Of a stretch of DNA of 64,000 bases, positions 23,084 to 32,387 are shown one piece after another (position 1 is the stretch's first letter; every line of letters begins with the position of its first letter). The notes under the pieces are model-generated. The model searched no databases. It was not told the DNA's origin and was given only the letters and a program-made list of their open reading frames with translations. The DNA is from Paenibacillus brevis (lineage in GTDB: Bacteria; Bacillota; Bacilli; Paenibacillales; Paenibacillaceae): assembly GCF_018919145.1 (NCBI RefSeq), contig NZ_JAHLQJ010000001.1, positions 62,001 to 126,000 of the forward strand, read 5' to 3'. The translations under genes and the position numbers were made by a program.

Positions 23084-24943
23084 ATGCAGACCAAAACTAT
23101 TCATGTGATCACCTTGTTAGCGGGAATTTTACTGCTGTTAGCCGGAGTGCTCGAAATATCAGGAGCCGTCTCTTGGCGCCAGGGAGTCTTGCTTGCCGCT
23201 ACCGTCATTGCCGCTGCTCCGATTGTAGCCAAGGCCTTCCGGGCAGCCGTTATGCGCATCGTTACAATTGAACTGCTCGTCACCCTGGCAGTAGCCGGTG
23301 CAGTCTATCTGGGCGAGTACGTTGAATCAGCCGCCGTTACCTTTCTGTTCTTGCTAGGTGCCTGGCTGGAATCCAGATCGCTCACCAAGACTCGCAACTC
23401 GCTTCAATCGCTTATTGCACTTGTACCTGCCACCGCAACCGTCATTCACGAAGGAAGCACCGCTTCTGTACCCGTCGATCAACTCCAGCAAGGCGACCGG
23501 GTAAGAATCCGCTCCGGCGAGAGAATCGCGGTTGACGGCACCATTGCTTCCGGACAGGCGGCTATTGATGAAGCAGCGGTCACCGGAGAACCGGGCCTGA
23601 CCATGAAATCGGCGGGCGATAAGGTTTATAGCGGAGCATTGCTCGACAACGGCTCCATCGATGTCATTGCCGAGCGGGTCGGCGAGGAGACCACCTTCGC
23701 CCGGATGATTCAACTGGTGGAAGAGGCACAGGAATCGGGATCTCGCACTCAAAAATTTATAGATCGCTTTGCTGCCATCTACACACCGGCAACCGTTCTG
23801 CTGTCCCTGCTCGTCTATGTGCTGACCGGGAAACCGGAAATGGCCCTTACCTTCCTTGTCATTGCCTGCCCGGGCGCCCTCATCATCGGAGTTCCTGTCT
23901 CCCTGGTGTCCGGCATCGGCAACGGTGCGAAGAACGGGGTGCTTATCAAGGGAGGCGAGGCCATGGAACTGCTCTCCCGCATCGATACGGTGGTCTTTGA
24001 CAAGACGGGCACCCTAACCCAAGGAAGACCAGAGGTTAGAGCGGTCCGGATATTCGAAGGCGAGGAAAATGACGTGCTCCGACTTGCCGCCGAAGCAGAA
24101 ACGGCTTCCGAGCACCCTCTTGGCTATACTGTCGTGCAGGAGGCCTTACGCAGAGGGATTCAACTTACCGGACAGCCGGAGCAAGTAGAGGTGGTAAAAG
24201 GCGGCGGAATGCGGGCTGTCATCTCTGGACAGCAGATTGTCATCGGCAGCCGCAAGCTGCTGGAGACGAGCGGAATCGGCATCGGCAAAGAGCCGGACGA
24301 AGAGGCTGTGGAGCTCGAAAAGCTTGGAAATACCGTCGTATTTATAGGCATACAAGGACGCCTGACGGGGATGTTCGCCATTGCTGATCCGATCCGGGAG
24401 GAAGCCGCCGCTGCCATCCGCCATCTGCGCAGGTCCGGCGTGACACGAATTATCCTCCTCACCGGAGATAACCGCCATGCCGCACAGCTTGTCGGCGATC
24501 AGCTTGGATTGGATGAAATCCATGCCCAGATGCTGCCGGAGCAAAAGGCGGCATTCATCCAGAGCTTAAGGAGCGCCGGCCATCGGGTAGCTATGGCAGG
24601 CGACGGCATCAATGACGCTCCGGCCCTGGCAACCGCCGACATTGGTCTGGCTATGGGCGAGGGGGGCACCGATATCGCTATGGAGACGGCTGATATTGTG
24701 CTTATGGCCGATCGGCTCGATCAATTCGCGCATGCCTATGGTCTGGCCAAGGCGACTGTCCGCAACATGAAGCAGAATCTCACGCTGGCCCTCGGCACCG
24801 CTCTGCTCCTTATTTCAGGCGTCCTGTTTGGCCACGTGCTGCTGGCCGGAGGTATGCTGGTTCATGAACTCAGCGTCCTGGCGGTCATTCTGAACGCGAT
24901 CCGGTTGAACCGTTTCCGCGGTCGTGCTACTGTTACCACATAG
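23084..24943 (+). CDS. P1B-type metal-transporting ATPase with CPG membrane motif
   Basis: 619 aa, no N-terminal metal-binding domain. Actuator TGE at 167-169, phosphorylation site D306KTGT, SEHPLG at 342-347 and GDGINDAP at 506-513 are all present. The ion-path motif is A-C-P-G (262-264), not the CPC, CPH or SPC of well-studied classes, so the metal is uncertain. Preceded by the HMA gene and followed by an FNR-like regulator in one operon. ATG follows AAGGGAG. Confidence 0.88.
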   Translation: MQTKTIHVITLLAGILLLLAGVLEISGAVSWRQGVLLAATVIAAAPIVAKAFRAAVMRIVTIELLVTLAVAGAVYLGEYVESAAVTFLFLLGAWLESRSLTKTRNSLQSLIALVPATATVIHEGSTASVPVDQLQQGDRVRIRSGERIAVDGTIASGQAAIDEAAVTGEPGLTMKSAGDKVYSGALLDNGSIDVIAERVGEETTFARMIQLVEEAQESGSRTQKFIDRFAAIYTPATVLLSLLVYVLTGKPEMALTFLVIACPGALIIGVPVSLVSGIGNGAKNGVLIKGGEAMELLSRIDTVVFDKTGTLTQGRPEVRAVRIFEGEENDVLRLAAEAETASEHPLGYTVVQEALRRGIQLTGQPEQVEVVKGGGMRAVISGQQIVIGSRKLLETSGIGIGKEPDEEAVELEKLGNTVVFIGIQGRLTGMFAIADPIREEAAAAIRHLRRSGVTRIILLTGDNRHAAQLVGDQLGLDEIHAQMLPEQKAAFIQSLRSAGHRVAMAGDGINDAPALATADIGLAMGEGGTDIAMETADIVLMADRLDQFAHAYGLAKATVRNMKQNLTLALGTALLLISGVLFGHVLLAGGMLVHELSVLAVILNAIRLNRFRGRATVTT

Positions 24944-24970
24944 AACCTTTTTTGCAGGAGGAATACTACT

Positions 24971-25687
24971 ATGCAAGATTCCACAAGCTGCAGCCATGGC
25001 TGTCACCTTAACTCCGACGCAGAGGATCGTCAGCAATATTGCATTTCCATTGTGCCCCTGTTCAATCATCTCGATCTTGATGAATTGAGGGAGATCGTCC
25101 AGACGACTCGTTCCCATCAATTCCCCAAGGGCCAGATCGTCTATCACTCCGGCGAGACCTCGGAAGGCTTGTACATTGTCCATAAAGGAAGTATGAAAAT
25201 TTACCGACTCTCCGGCAACGGCAAGGAGCAACTGATCCGGATTCTCGGCCCGGGGGATTTTACCGGAGAATTATCGCTGTTCTCCGCATCCGTGCACGAA
25301 TCCTATGCCGAAGCTCTCGAGCCATTGGAGCTGTGCATCATGAGCCGGGATAGCCTGCAGAGCTTCCTGCTGAAATACCCGCAAATCGCCCTGAAGATGC
25401 TGGGCGAGTTCACCTCCCGTCTGGCGGAGAGCGAGAAGCAGGCCACTCGTATTGCTACCGAAACGGTAGAAACCCGTATTGCATTGTACTTGTCCAACCT
25501 GTCTGAAATGCAAAAGAACAGCGGAATTACCTTGCCGATGAGCCGAAAGCACCTGGCCTCCTATCTTGGAACCACCCCCGAGACGATCAGCCGCAAGCTG
25601 GCCGACTTTGAAGCATCAGGCTGGATCTCGCAGCAAGGACAGCGGCAAATCCAGATTCTCAACCTCGACGCGCTGCTGCTTGTATGA
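24971..25687 (+). CDS. Crp/Fnr-family regulator with FNR-like cysteines
   Basis: 238 aa. Cyclic-nucleotide-like beta-roll (about 28-140), dimer helix and a C-terminal HTH (MSRKHLASYLGTTPETISRKL). Cysteines at 7, 11 and 24 plus C122, which aligns with the ligand Cys122 of E. coli FNR, could bind an iron-sulfur cluster; the spacing C-x3-C-x12-C is unusual. It may act on the FNR box at 22714. AGGAGG precedes ATG 24971. Confidence 0.85.
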   Translation: MQDSTSCSHGCHLNSDAEDRQQYCISIVPLFNHLDLDELREIVQTTRSHQFPKGQIVYHSGETSEGLYIVHKGSMKIYRLSGNGKEQLIRILGPGDFTGELSLFSASVHESYAEALEPLELCIMSRDSLQSFLLKYPQIALKMLGEFTSRLAESEKQATRIATETVETRIALYLSNLSEMQKNSGITLPMSRKHLASYLGTTPETISRKLADFEASGWISQQGQRQIQILNLDALLLV

Positions 25688-25700
25688 CGCTGAATAATGC

Positions 25701-25929
25701 AAGTGTGCGCTGCAATAGCCAATATAAACCGAGCAATGATTGATGCTGCATGCCAGGGGCAACGTGTGAAGTGTGCTTACGATCGCTGTTGCTCGCGGAT
25801 TCCTTTGATTAAATAAAATCTGAAATTGTAGGAATCCACTCACAAAGGCGATCGTAGCAATCCTTCACACGTTGCCCCTCTAACTCGCCCCCCCCCCGAT
25901 GTTTAACTGTTCTTTGCTATTGCACACTT
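25701..25929. repeat. Dispersed inverted-repeat element, copy 1
   Basis: The core 25756-25878 has perfect 16-bp ends (GGGGCAACGTGTGAAG / CTTCACACGTTGCCCC) and inner arms TACGATCGC / GCGATCGTA and GGATTCC / GGAATCC. Outer arms AAGTGTGC / GCACACTT bound it. It contains a run of ten C. Related copies are at 38105-38342 and 54091-54286. No coding capacity. Confidence 0.85.
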
Positions 25930-25948
25930 CCTGCCATAACAAATAAAA

Positions 25949-26007
25949 CCGGCCCCAAGGATATGTCGCTAACGCACGCACATAATCCCTGGGGCCGGCT
26001 TCTTTTT
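25949..26007. terminator. Bidirectional terminator between the FNR operon and the kinase gene
   Basis: CCGGCCCCAAGGAT (25949-25962) pairs imperfectly with ATCCCTGGGGCCGG (25985-25998). T-runs occur on both sides: TTCTTTTT on plus, TTTTATTTG on minus. Confidence 0.8.
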
Positions 26008-26017
26008 ATAAAGAGGA

Positions 26018-26608
26018 TTATTCTCCAGCTACGAACCGATACAGATTCTCAACCTTCTCTTCGGTCAGTTCGCCGCTATTATCAAATACAAGAATGGATG
26101 ATTCCGGGATCGCCCATTGAATATCCGGTACGAATTGCACGCGGTGCTTGAAGTCATCCCAATGCTCGAGCTTCCAGGTGTCGCGTTCTGTCTGGCGGTC
26201 AATGATACGCGTCTTCTGCAGGTCCATGTCCTTAAGCGTCACAGCAACCACCTTCACGTCAACCTCAGCATGCGTCTTGCCAGCGGCTGCCAATACCGCT
26301 TCGATCCATGCCTTGTTTTTTAGCTCAGCCGTGAAAGGAGAAATCATGAACACATTCTGTCCTGCAGCCAGGTTCTCAATGCAGATATCCTTGGTCGTAT
26401 CATATTCCAGATCGCGCAGATGCTTCTTGTAAAAGTCGGAATCCCGATCATTCACGTCCAGCCCGTTCATTTCCAGCATCTTCTCCACAAACCGGCCGCC
26501 TACTGTATCCCGGTCCAGAAATGCCGCCTGCATCCGTTCTGCCAGCTTAAGGGCTACGGTTGTCTTACCGGTTCCAGCCACTCCTACGAAAAATACCAAT
26601 TTTTGCAT
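26018..26608 (-). CDS. P-loop kinase-like ATPase (AAA_33 type)
   Basis: 196 aa. Walker A VGVAGTGKTT near residues 8-17, then AFLDRDTVGGRF and a late arginine-rich lid (TRIIDRQTERDTWKLEHW). It resembles small nucleotide or sugar kinases and zeta-toxin-like folds. The substrate is unknown, and no antitoxin neighbour is present. ATG 26608 (MQKLVFFVGV) gives the expected N-terminus; a start at 26629 is possible. Confidence 0.75.
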   Translation of the reverse strand: MQKLVFFVGVAGTGKTTVALKLAERMQAAFLDRDTVGGRFVEKMLEMNGLDVNDRDSDFYKKHLRDLEYDTTKDICIENLAAGQNVFMISPFTAELKNKAWIEAVLAAAGKTHAEVDVKVVAVTLKDMDLQKTRIIDRQTERDTWKLEHWDDFKHRVQFVPDIQWAIPESSILVFDNSGELTEEKVENLYRFVAGE

Positions 26609-26633
26609 GCGTCTAATGTCCCCTCCCATTCAC

Positions 26634-27185
26634 CTATACATCCGCCGAGGCAATCCGACGCTTCGTCTCCTGTACCAGCTCCTGAATATTATCCTGCAGT
26701 CTGGCTTGCAGCTCCTCTGCAATATCGAAGCCGCCTTGCTCTGTTCTGGCTACCTGGGAATCGATGGTATAGACGCCGCCCAAAATATGGCGCGCACCCA
26801 ATGCAGACAAGACCGGCTTTAAGCTATAGTCAATCGACAGCAAGTGTGCCAGACTCCCTCCGATAAATAACGGGAGAATGATTTTCCCTGCCAATCCCTT
26901 TTGCGGAACGAGGTCCAGGAATGTCTTCAATACGCCGGTGTAGGAAGCTTTATACACCGGACTGGCTACGATTACGGCATCCGCTTCGGCAACGAGCGCA
27001 TTGGCCTTGACGATGGCCTCGCTCTCGAATTTTGTATGAATCAGATCCTCGGGCGGCAATTCACCCACGTTGACATGATTTACTTCAATGCCTTCCTGCG
27101 CAAGCAATTCTTCCGCCAGCGCGATAATTGCCGTTAATCTGGAGCCAGGTGTAGGTGTTCCATTGATCACTGTTACCTTTGCCAT
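26634..27185 (-). CDS. ssuE: NADPH-dependent FMN reductase
   Basis: 183 aa flavodoxin-like protein. VINGTPTPGSRLTAI binds the FMN phosphate, and ASPVYKASYTGVLKTFLDL is the SsuE/MsuE signature. It supplies reduced FMN to sulfonate monooxygenases. No such monooxygenase lies next to it, though a sulfate transporter operon is 3 kb away. Good site AAGGAAGGG before ATG 27185. Confidence 0.85.
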   Translation of the reverse strand: MAKVTVINGTPTPGSRLTAIIALAEELLAQEGIEVNHVNVGELPPEDLIHTKFESEAIVKANALVAEADAVIVASPVYKASYTGVLKTFLDLVPQKGLAGKIILPLFIGGSLAHLLSIDYSLKPVLSALGARHILGGVYTIDSQVARTEQGGFDIAEELQARLQDNIQELVQETKRRIASADV

Positions 27186-27370
27186 CTGCGTATCCCTTCC
27201 TTTATCTGAAAAGCAATTCCGATTATTTTAGTATACTTTGAATTGATGCTATCAATATTTTTAGGAAAAGTCAACGGATTCTCCCCGTCAGCACTCTCTT
27301 ATAGGCAAACGCATATATATAGCAAGAATGTTTGTATCGCGTACCCCACCCGAGAGGAGTTCATACGGTT

Positions 27371-28270
27371 ATGATTCCAGTGTATCCCTATTACGGCTTT
27401 GAGCAAGTGTGCATGGAGCAGCCGATTGCTTTTCCCCCTCAGCATCAGCCGGTTCAACCAGGCCTGGAGAGCGAAATGCAGCCTAGACCTATCTTTGAAA
27501 ATCCAGCCTATTGCGGCAGCGGCAAGTTAAAGGGGAAGACGGCTATAATTACCGGCGGAGACAGCGGCATCGGCCGGGCTACAGCCATCGCGTTCGCCAA
27601 GGAGGGAGCCGACCTCGTCATTCCCTATCTATGGGAAACCTCCGATGCCGAGGAGACCTGCCGGCGTATCGAACAGATCGGACAGCGATGTCTCCTGCTG
27701 AAGATTGATCTGCGGCATAAAAAGAACTGCGAGCATGTCATCTCCGAGACGGTCCGCTGCTTCGGCAAGCTTGATGTGCTAGTCAATAATCATGGTGTCC
27801 AGTACCCGCAGCAGAGCATTGCCGACATTTCTGAAGAACAGCTGTATCAGACGTTCCAGACAAATATTTTTCCGTTCTTCTTCCTGGTGCAGGCCGCGCT
27901 TCCCCACTTAAAGCCGGGCAGCACCATTATAAATACGGCCTCCATCACGGCCTATGCCGGCCATAAGACACTCATCGATTATTCATCGGCCAAAGGAGCG
28001 ATTGTCTCCTTCACCCGTTCACTGGCTCTTTCCTTGATAGACTGCGGCGTCCGTGTCAATGCGGTCGCTCCGGGATCCGTCTGGACTCCGCTCATTCCGT
28101 CCAGCTTCTCCGCCGAGGAGGTTAAAACCTTCGGCACGGATGCCCCGATTAAACGGGCCGGACAGCCATTCGAGCTAGCCCCGGCCTATGTATATCTCGC
28201 CAGCGATGATTCATCATTTGCGACCGGCGAGGTGCTGCATGTAAACGGCGGTGCAATGGTGACTACTTAG
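27371..28270 (+). CDS. Short-chain dehydrogenase/reductase (YhxC/YhdF-like)
   Basis: 299 aa. A proline-rich 45-residue N-terminal extension precedes the Rossmann motif TGGDSGIGRA. NNHG, the Ser in NTASITAY and the YSSAKGA catalytic pair follow. C-terminal SFATGEVLHVNGG is standard. Substrate unknown; close relatives are general-stress SDRs. ATG 27371 follows GAGAGGAG at a long spacing. Confidence 0.88.
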   Translation: MIPVYPYYGFEQVCMEQPIAFPPQHQPVQPGLESEMQPRPIFENPAYCGSGKLKGKTAIITGGDSGIGRATAIAFAKEGADLVIPYLWETSDAEETCRRIEQIGQRCLLLKIDLRHKKNCEHVISETVRCFGKLDVLVNNHGVQYPQQSIADISEEQLYQTFQTNIFPFFFLVQAALPHLKPGSTIINTASITAYAGHKTLIDYSSAKGAIVSFTRSLALSLIDCGVRVNAVAPGSVWTPLIPSSFSAEEVKTFGTDAPIKRAGQPFELAPAYVYLASDDSSFATGEVLHVNGGAMVTT

Positions 28271-28357
28271 GCGAGCACAGCAGCCATCGCTGCACCTTGC
28301 CATCACCCTGCACTCCTTCAGGCACAGACGGTTTTACTTAACACCGTTCGGTAACTA

Positions 28358-28996
28358 TTAGTAACCGACGGTGAAACGCGCTTGATAGAACTGGGGATCC
28401 TCCACCTCATCCAGCAAAGCCACGGCGAAATCTTCGACAGAGATCCGGCTTTGATCCAGTTCGTCCTTCACTAGCTGCGAGATCCCGATTCGAAATTGTC
28501 CGGTTCGGGATCCCGGCTCGATGACGGCGGCAGGACTGAGCACGGTCCAGGCAGAATCCGAAGCTCGATATACCTGTAGGGCATCCTCATGAGCTCGGGC
28601 CAGGGGCTTTATCTCGTCCGGAAACTCAGGCGTGTCCAACAATTGAACTCCATTCCCGATCTCTAATCCTCCGGCTCCCCCAACGGCGATAAGGCGGCGT
28701 ACTCCCCCTTTTCGGATGCCTTCAAGAAGTGAACGTGTCGCCTCCACCAATTCGCTCTCCGCTCCGAACCTTGGCCCGTAAGCGCTGATGGCAACATCAC
28801 AGCCTTCCACCGCAGCTGCAATGGAATCAGGCATCAGAATATCCCCGGTCACCTTTATCATGCCTTCATGGCCCTCCCTGGACAAAGGCTTGTCCGGATC
28901 CCGCAGCACGGCAACGACCTGATGGTCTCTGCGCAGTGCCTCTTCCAGAATCGCCTTCCCAATCGTCCCTGTTGCTCCAAATAACGCGATTTTCAT
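28358..28996 (-). CDS. NAD(P)H-binding protein (atypical SDR, YwnB-like)
   Basis: 212 aa. The dinucleotide motif GATGTIGKAI at residues 6-15, then KVTGDILMPDSIAAAVEGCD and GGAGGLEIG. No catalytic Tyr-x3-Lys, so it may be a sensor or reductase of unknown substrate. ATG 28996 is preceded by GGGAGGAATTC. Converges on the SDR gene without a clear terminator between them. Confidence 0.85.
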   Translation of the reverse strand: MKIALFGATGTIGKAILEEALRRDHQVVAVLRDPDKPLSREGHEGMIKVTGDILMPDSIAAAVEGCDVAISAYGPRFGAESELVEATRSLLEGIRKGGVRRLIAVGGAGGLEIGNGVQLLDTPEFPDEIKPLARAHEDALQVYRASDSAWTVLSPAAVIEPGSRTGQFRIGISQLVKDELDQSRISVEDFAVALLDEVEDPQFYQARFTVGY

Positions 28997-29252
28997 AAAT
29001 GAATTCCTCCCGATTTCAAGATTCTGTTGCTTTGCTATATGGTATTTCCTAATATCAGTTAAGCTAAATATTATAGTTGAACTAATAGTTGTACGCTGGA
29101 GGCAGCATATTAAATGTTCTTGCGGTAGATTTTAAGGATCATTACCCCTTTTAAGCCCGTGTGATATTTTCCTATTTTTTCAAGGTAGTGCTTGATAATT
29201 ATATTATCATTATGCAATAGTGGAGGAAGGAATATCGAAAGGGTGATACCGT

Positions 29253-30167
29253 TTGTCACTGTCGGAATCGATGGACTCGCTCGTGTTCTTCGGAATGTCC
29301 TGGGTCGGAATCCTTGCTAGTGTCGTAGGACTGCTCATTATTTACGGTGTAACACTTAAATTCTCAACCGAACGTGAACGCCACCGGATTGACCGGATTG
29401 GAGCAACCCTGAAGCTGTATACGTCAGCAGAAAGCGCACTGATCTCCGCGCTTGAACAGAATAACCTAACCCGGGAGGATAGACAAATCCTGTTTGATCG
29501 GATGCTCGCCTGCCGGAGTGCCCCCTATATAACAACTGACTTGCTGATGCAGATATCCGCATGTGCGGAGGAGCCCGATCCGGCTCGCCTGCCCTTATTG
29601 CTCAAGACGCTTCAAAGAGAGTGTGAACGCCTATGTACGGAGCGGGATAAGCTGCTTCATCGCTCAGAATCACCTGGATGGGGATATGCCCTATGGAAAA
29701 CGATCCGTCCTGCTGTTCCATTTGTGTTTGCCATTGTAATATTAGTGTTGCTAAGAAGGTTGTTCTTTCTCATCTATGCGCTCAGCGTATCCTCATCAAT
29801 AGGTCTATTAGAGCTCATAAATCCCTGGAGCCAATTCGGTTCTGCCTTGTTCTCGCTGCTGCTCCTGTATCCTGCGGTGATGGGGGGAAATCGGCAGAAT
29901 GTCGGTTCCGTAATGCTGCGCCTTTGGTCTGTCCTTATCGCCGCATTGTATCTCTTGAACCTGCTCGGTGGGTCATTCGCTCCATACATTCTGGTGTTGC
30001 AGTTGCTGTTATTTTTGGCCGGCTTCCGTCTAACCGGCTCAAAGCCGCGTAAATCCCGCCCTTTTGCAGGCCATTACCAGAAGGACTCCAAGGAGCTGCG
30101 CTCTCCGGCTATAGAGGAGTCTGATGCCCCGAATACTTCTTACTCGAGCGATTCCAACAATGACTAG
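29253..30167 (+). CDS. Membrane protein of unknown function, 304 aa (TTG start)
   Basis: One N-terminal membrane helix (about 12-33), a cytosolic helical domain with ESALISALEQNNLTREDRQILFDRML, then four hydrophobic segments from 155 to 265 and a polar Ser/Asp-rich tail. No recognised domain. TTG 29253 follows AAAGGGTGA, and no upstream ATG is in frame. Stands alone with its own terminator. The 256 bp upstream hold no other gene that I can see. Confidence 0.7.
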   Translation: MSLSESMDSLVFFGMSWVGILASVVGLLIIYGVTLKFSTERERHRIDRIGATLKLYTSAESALISALEQNNLTREDRQILFDRMLACRSAPYITTDLLMQISACAEEPDPARLPLLLKTLQRECERLCTERDKLLHRSESPGWGYALWKTIRPAVPFVFAIVILVLLRRLFFLIYALSVSSSIGLLELINPWSQFGSALFSLLLLYPAVMGGNRQNVGSVMLRLWSVLIAALYLLNLLGGSFAPYILVLQLLLFLAGFRLTGSKPRKSRPFAGHYQKDSKELRSPAIEESDAPNTSYSSDSNND

Positions 30168-30198
30168 GTCTCTGGGATTTAGATAAACTTCATCCCAT

Positions 30199-30243
30199 TA
30201 AATAAGGGACAAAGCAGGTTTTTCCTGCTCTGTCCCTTATTTG
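30199..30243. terminator. Terminator between membrane protein and yezD
   Basis: AATAAGGGACAAAGCAGG and CCTGCTCTGTCCCTTATT pair around TTTTT. The A/T-rich flanks allow use from both converging operons. Confidence 0.85.
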
Positions 30244-30282
30244 TATGCCGCATAGGCAGCCTAACCTCTGCTTACGCCGAAT

Positions 30283-30504
30283 TTAAATCTCTGCCTTGCG
30301 CCGAGGCTTCGGATCCTGACGCGAAGGCCCGCCCTTTCTTCCGCTAGCTGTGCCGTTCAGCTCATATCGCTTTCGTTCCGTACGTTCTACTTGGACAATT
30401 TGTCCTTCATGAACCACGATGTTTAGCGATCCGAACTCCAATTCATCAAGCAGCTCAGCGATCCGGTCTAACCATACCCCATCCACTTTTAACGGTTTCG
30501 CCAC
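30283..30504 (-). CDS. yezD: YezD family small protein
   Basis: 73 aa. WLDRIAELLDELEFGSLNIVVHEGQIVQVERTERKR is the YezD (DUF2292) core, with a basic tail. YezD genes often lie beside sulfur-assimilation genes, and this one ends the sulfate transporter operon. GTG 30504 follows GGGAGGGGG. Molecular role unknown. Confidence 0.85.
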   Translation of the reverse strand: MAKPLKVDGVWLDRIAELLDELEFGSLNIVVHEGQIVQVERTERKRYELNGTASGRKGGPSRQDPKPRRKAEI

Positions 30505-30547
30505 GTCTGCAGCCCCCTCCCAAAGGAACCTCCAAAAATCTGTGCTG

Positions 30548-31408
30548 CTAATGGCTGCTCTTGCGTGTAAACCAGCCTTTCAGCAGCAAAGTGACCAATG
30601 CCAGCAGCAGAAGCAAGGATGCTACAGCAAAGGAAGCCGAAAATTGATACTCGTTGTACAAAATCTCCACATGCAATGGCAAGGTGTTCGTCTCGCCGCG
30701 AATATGACCTGATACGACCGAGACGGCTCCGAACTCCCCCATCGCTCTGGCATTACACAATATGATGCCGTACAGAAGACCCCATTTGATATTAGGCAGC
30801 GTCACCTTCCAGAATACACGGAACCCTCGTGCTCCCAGTGTAACTGCCGCCTCCTCCTCCTGCTGCCCCTGATCCTCCATTAACGGAATCAGCTCCCGGG
30901 CAACAAACGGGAAGGTAACGAACATCGTCGCAAGAATAATTCCCGGCAACGCAAAAATGATCTTAATGTCATGTGCCTGCAACCAAGGGCCAAACCAGCC
31001 GTGAGCCCCGTAGACAAGTACATAGATCAAGCCGCCGATCACCGGAGATACGGCAAAGGGCAGATCAATCAGGGTCACGAGAAGCTGTTTACCCCGAAAG
31101 CGGAACTTGGTTATCGCCCAAGCAGCAGCCACGCCGAAGATGGTATTTAACGGTACCGTTATAAGGGCAACCAGCAATGTAAGCCGGAGTGCGGATAAGG
31201 CATCCGGATCACGGATTGCCTCCACATACACGCCCCATCCTTTCTTTAGCGCTTCCGTAATCACCACTGCCAGCGGCAATACGATCAGCCATAACAGCAC
31301 CAGCAAAGCCGTGCCGATCAGAATCCATTTCACGGCTCCGGTAGAACGGGTAGTCTGATTCCTTGAAACTGAGGCTTTAGCTGTATTCATAGGTACAGAA
31401 CCGGCCAT
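30548..31408 (-). CDS. cysW: Sulfate ABC transporter permease CysW
   Basis: 286 aa, six membrane helices. The EAA loop EEEAAVTLGARGFRVFWKVTLP is the contact for the ATPase, and ALCNARAMGEFGAVSVVSGHI-like residues near the end match CysW. ATG 31408 lies eight bases after GGAG; ATG 31414 is too close. Pairs with CysT upstream. No CysA ATPase gene is in the window. Confidence 0.93.
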   Translation of the reverse strand: MAGSVPMNTAKASVSRNQTTRSTGAVKWILIGTALLVLLWLIVLPLAVVITEALKKGWGVYVEAIRDPDALSALRLTLLVALITVPLNTIFGVAAAWAITKFRFRGKQLLVTLIDLPFAVSPVIGGLIYVLVYGAHGWFGPWLQAHDIKIIFALPGIILATMFVTFPFVARELIPLMEDQGQQEEEAAVTLGARGFRVFWKVTLPNIKWGLLYGIILCNARAMGEFGAVSVVSGHIRGETNTLPLHVEILYNEYQFSASFAVASLLLLLALVTLLLKGWFTRKSSH

Positions 31409-31468
31409 TTGCATAACTCCTCTCCGAATTTCCTTAGTGTCAGGTCGCGAGTCTTCTCCAATTCATCC

Positions 31469-32302
31469 TTAGCGTGCGGTCTTGCGAACCCAGCGCTGAA
31501 GCGAATTGATCAGCAGAAGCAGCACGAACGAAATCGTCAGCAGGATAATGGCTACCGCAGTGGCTCCCGCGTAGTCAAACTGCTCCAGCTTCGACATAAT
31601 CAGCAGCGGAGCAATCTCGGTCTTCATCGGCATATTGCCGGAGATAAAGACCACAGAGCCGTACTCGCCGATTCCCCGCGAGAAGGCCAGTGCGAAGCCC
31701 GTTAACAGCGGAGGGAGCAGTTCTGGAAAGACCACTCTCCAGAAGGTGCGGAAACGGCTGGCGCCAAGTGTAGCAGCCGCCTCTTCCACCTCTGCATCCA
31801 AATCCTGCAGCACCGGCTGAACCGTTCTGACGACAAAAGGAATGCCTATAAACATCAAGGCAAGCGTAATTCCAATCGGGGAGAATGCAAGCCGGATCCC
31901 CAGCGGCTCGAACCAGGAACCGATCCAGCCGTTCTGGGAATAGATGGCGGTCAGCGAGACGCCTGCAACTGCCGTAGGAAGCGCAAACGGCAGGTCGATG
32001 ATCGCATCAAACCATCTTTTTCCGGGAAAATCGTATCTGACCAGCACCCAGGCCAGCAGCAGACCGAGCAGCGTATCGATCAAGCCTGCCGCCGCTGCGG
32101 TCATAAAGCTGACTTTATACGAAGCGAGCACTCGCGGATCCGTAGCAACACTCCAGAATTTCTCCCAGGTCAACCCGGTCGAATTAAGCAGCAGAGCAGA
32201 TAACGGGATTAATACAACGAGGCTAAGATATACCACGCTATAACCCATTGTCAGCCCGAAACCCGGGAGCACCCCGCGTTTGGAAACGCCAGTTTGCATC
32301 AT
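31469..32302 (-). CDS. cysT: Sulfate ABC transporter permease CysT
   Basis: 277 aa, six membrane helices. EAA loop VEEAAATLGASRFRTFWRVVFP and SRGIGEYGSVVFISGNMP are typical of CysT. It forms the membrane channel with CysW. AAAGG precedes two adjacent ATG codons, so 32302 or 32299 is the start. Second gene of the sbp-cysT-cysW-yezD operon. Confidence 0.93.
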   Translation of the reverse strand: MMQTGVSKRGVLPGFGLTMGYSVVYLSLVVLIPLSALLLNSTGLTWEKFWSVATDPRVLASYKVSFMTAAAAGLIDTLLGLLLAWVLVRYDFPGKRWFDAIIDLPFALPTAVAGVSLTAIYSQNGWIGSWFEPLGIRLAFSPIGITLALMFIGIPFVVRTVQPVLQDLDAEVEEAAATLGASRFRTFWRVVFPELLPPLLTGFALAFSRGIGEYGSVVFISGNMPMKTEIAPLLIMSKLEQFDYAGATAVAIILLTISFVLLLLINSLQRWVRKTAR

Positions 32303-32387
32303 TGTTCATCCTTTCCTCGGGCTTCGCTACGGCTTCCTTCCGGTCCGTGAATGCCCCTCCGCTTCGTGCGGTCGGTAATGGTCAAGA

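Noticed and set aside
25888..25897. Run of ten C as a phase-variation tract
   Set aside because: It is inside a non-coding repeat element, away from any reading frame or promoter core. Length may also be a sequencing artefact.
26018..26608. Zeta-type toxin
   Set aside because: The P-loop fold is similar, but no epsilon-like antitoxin gene or toxin-specific motif is present.
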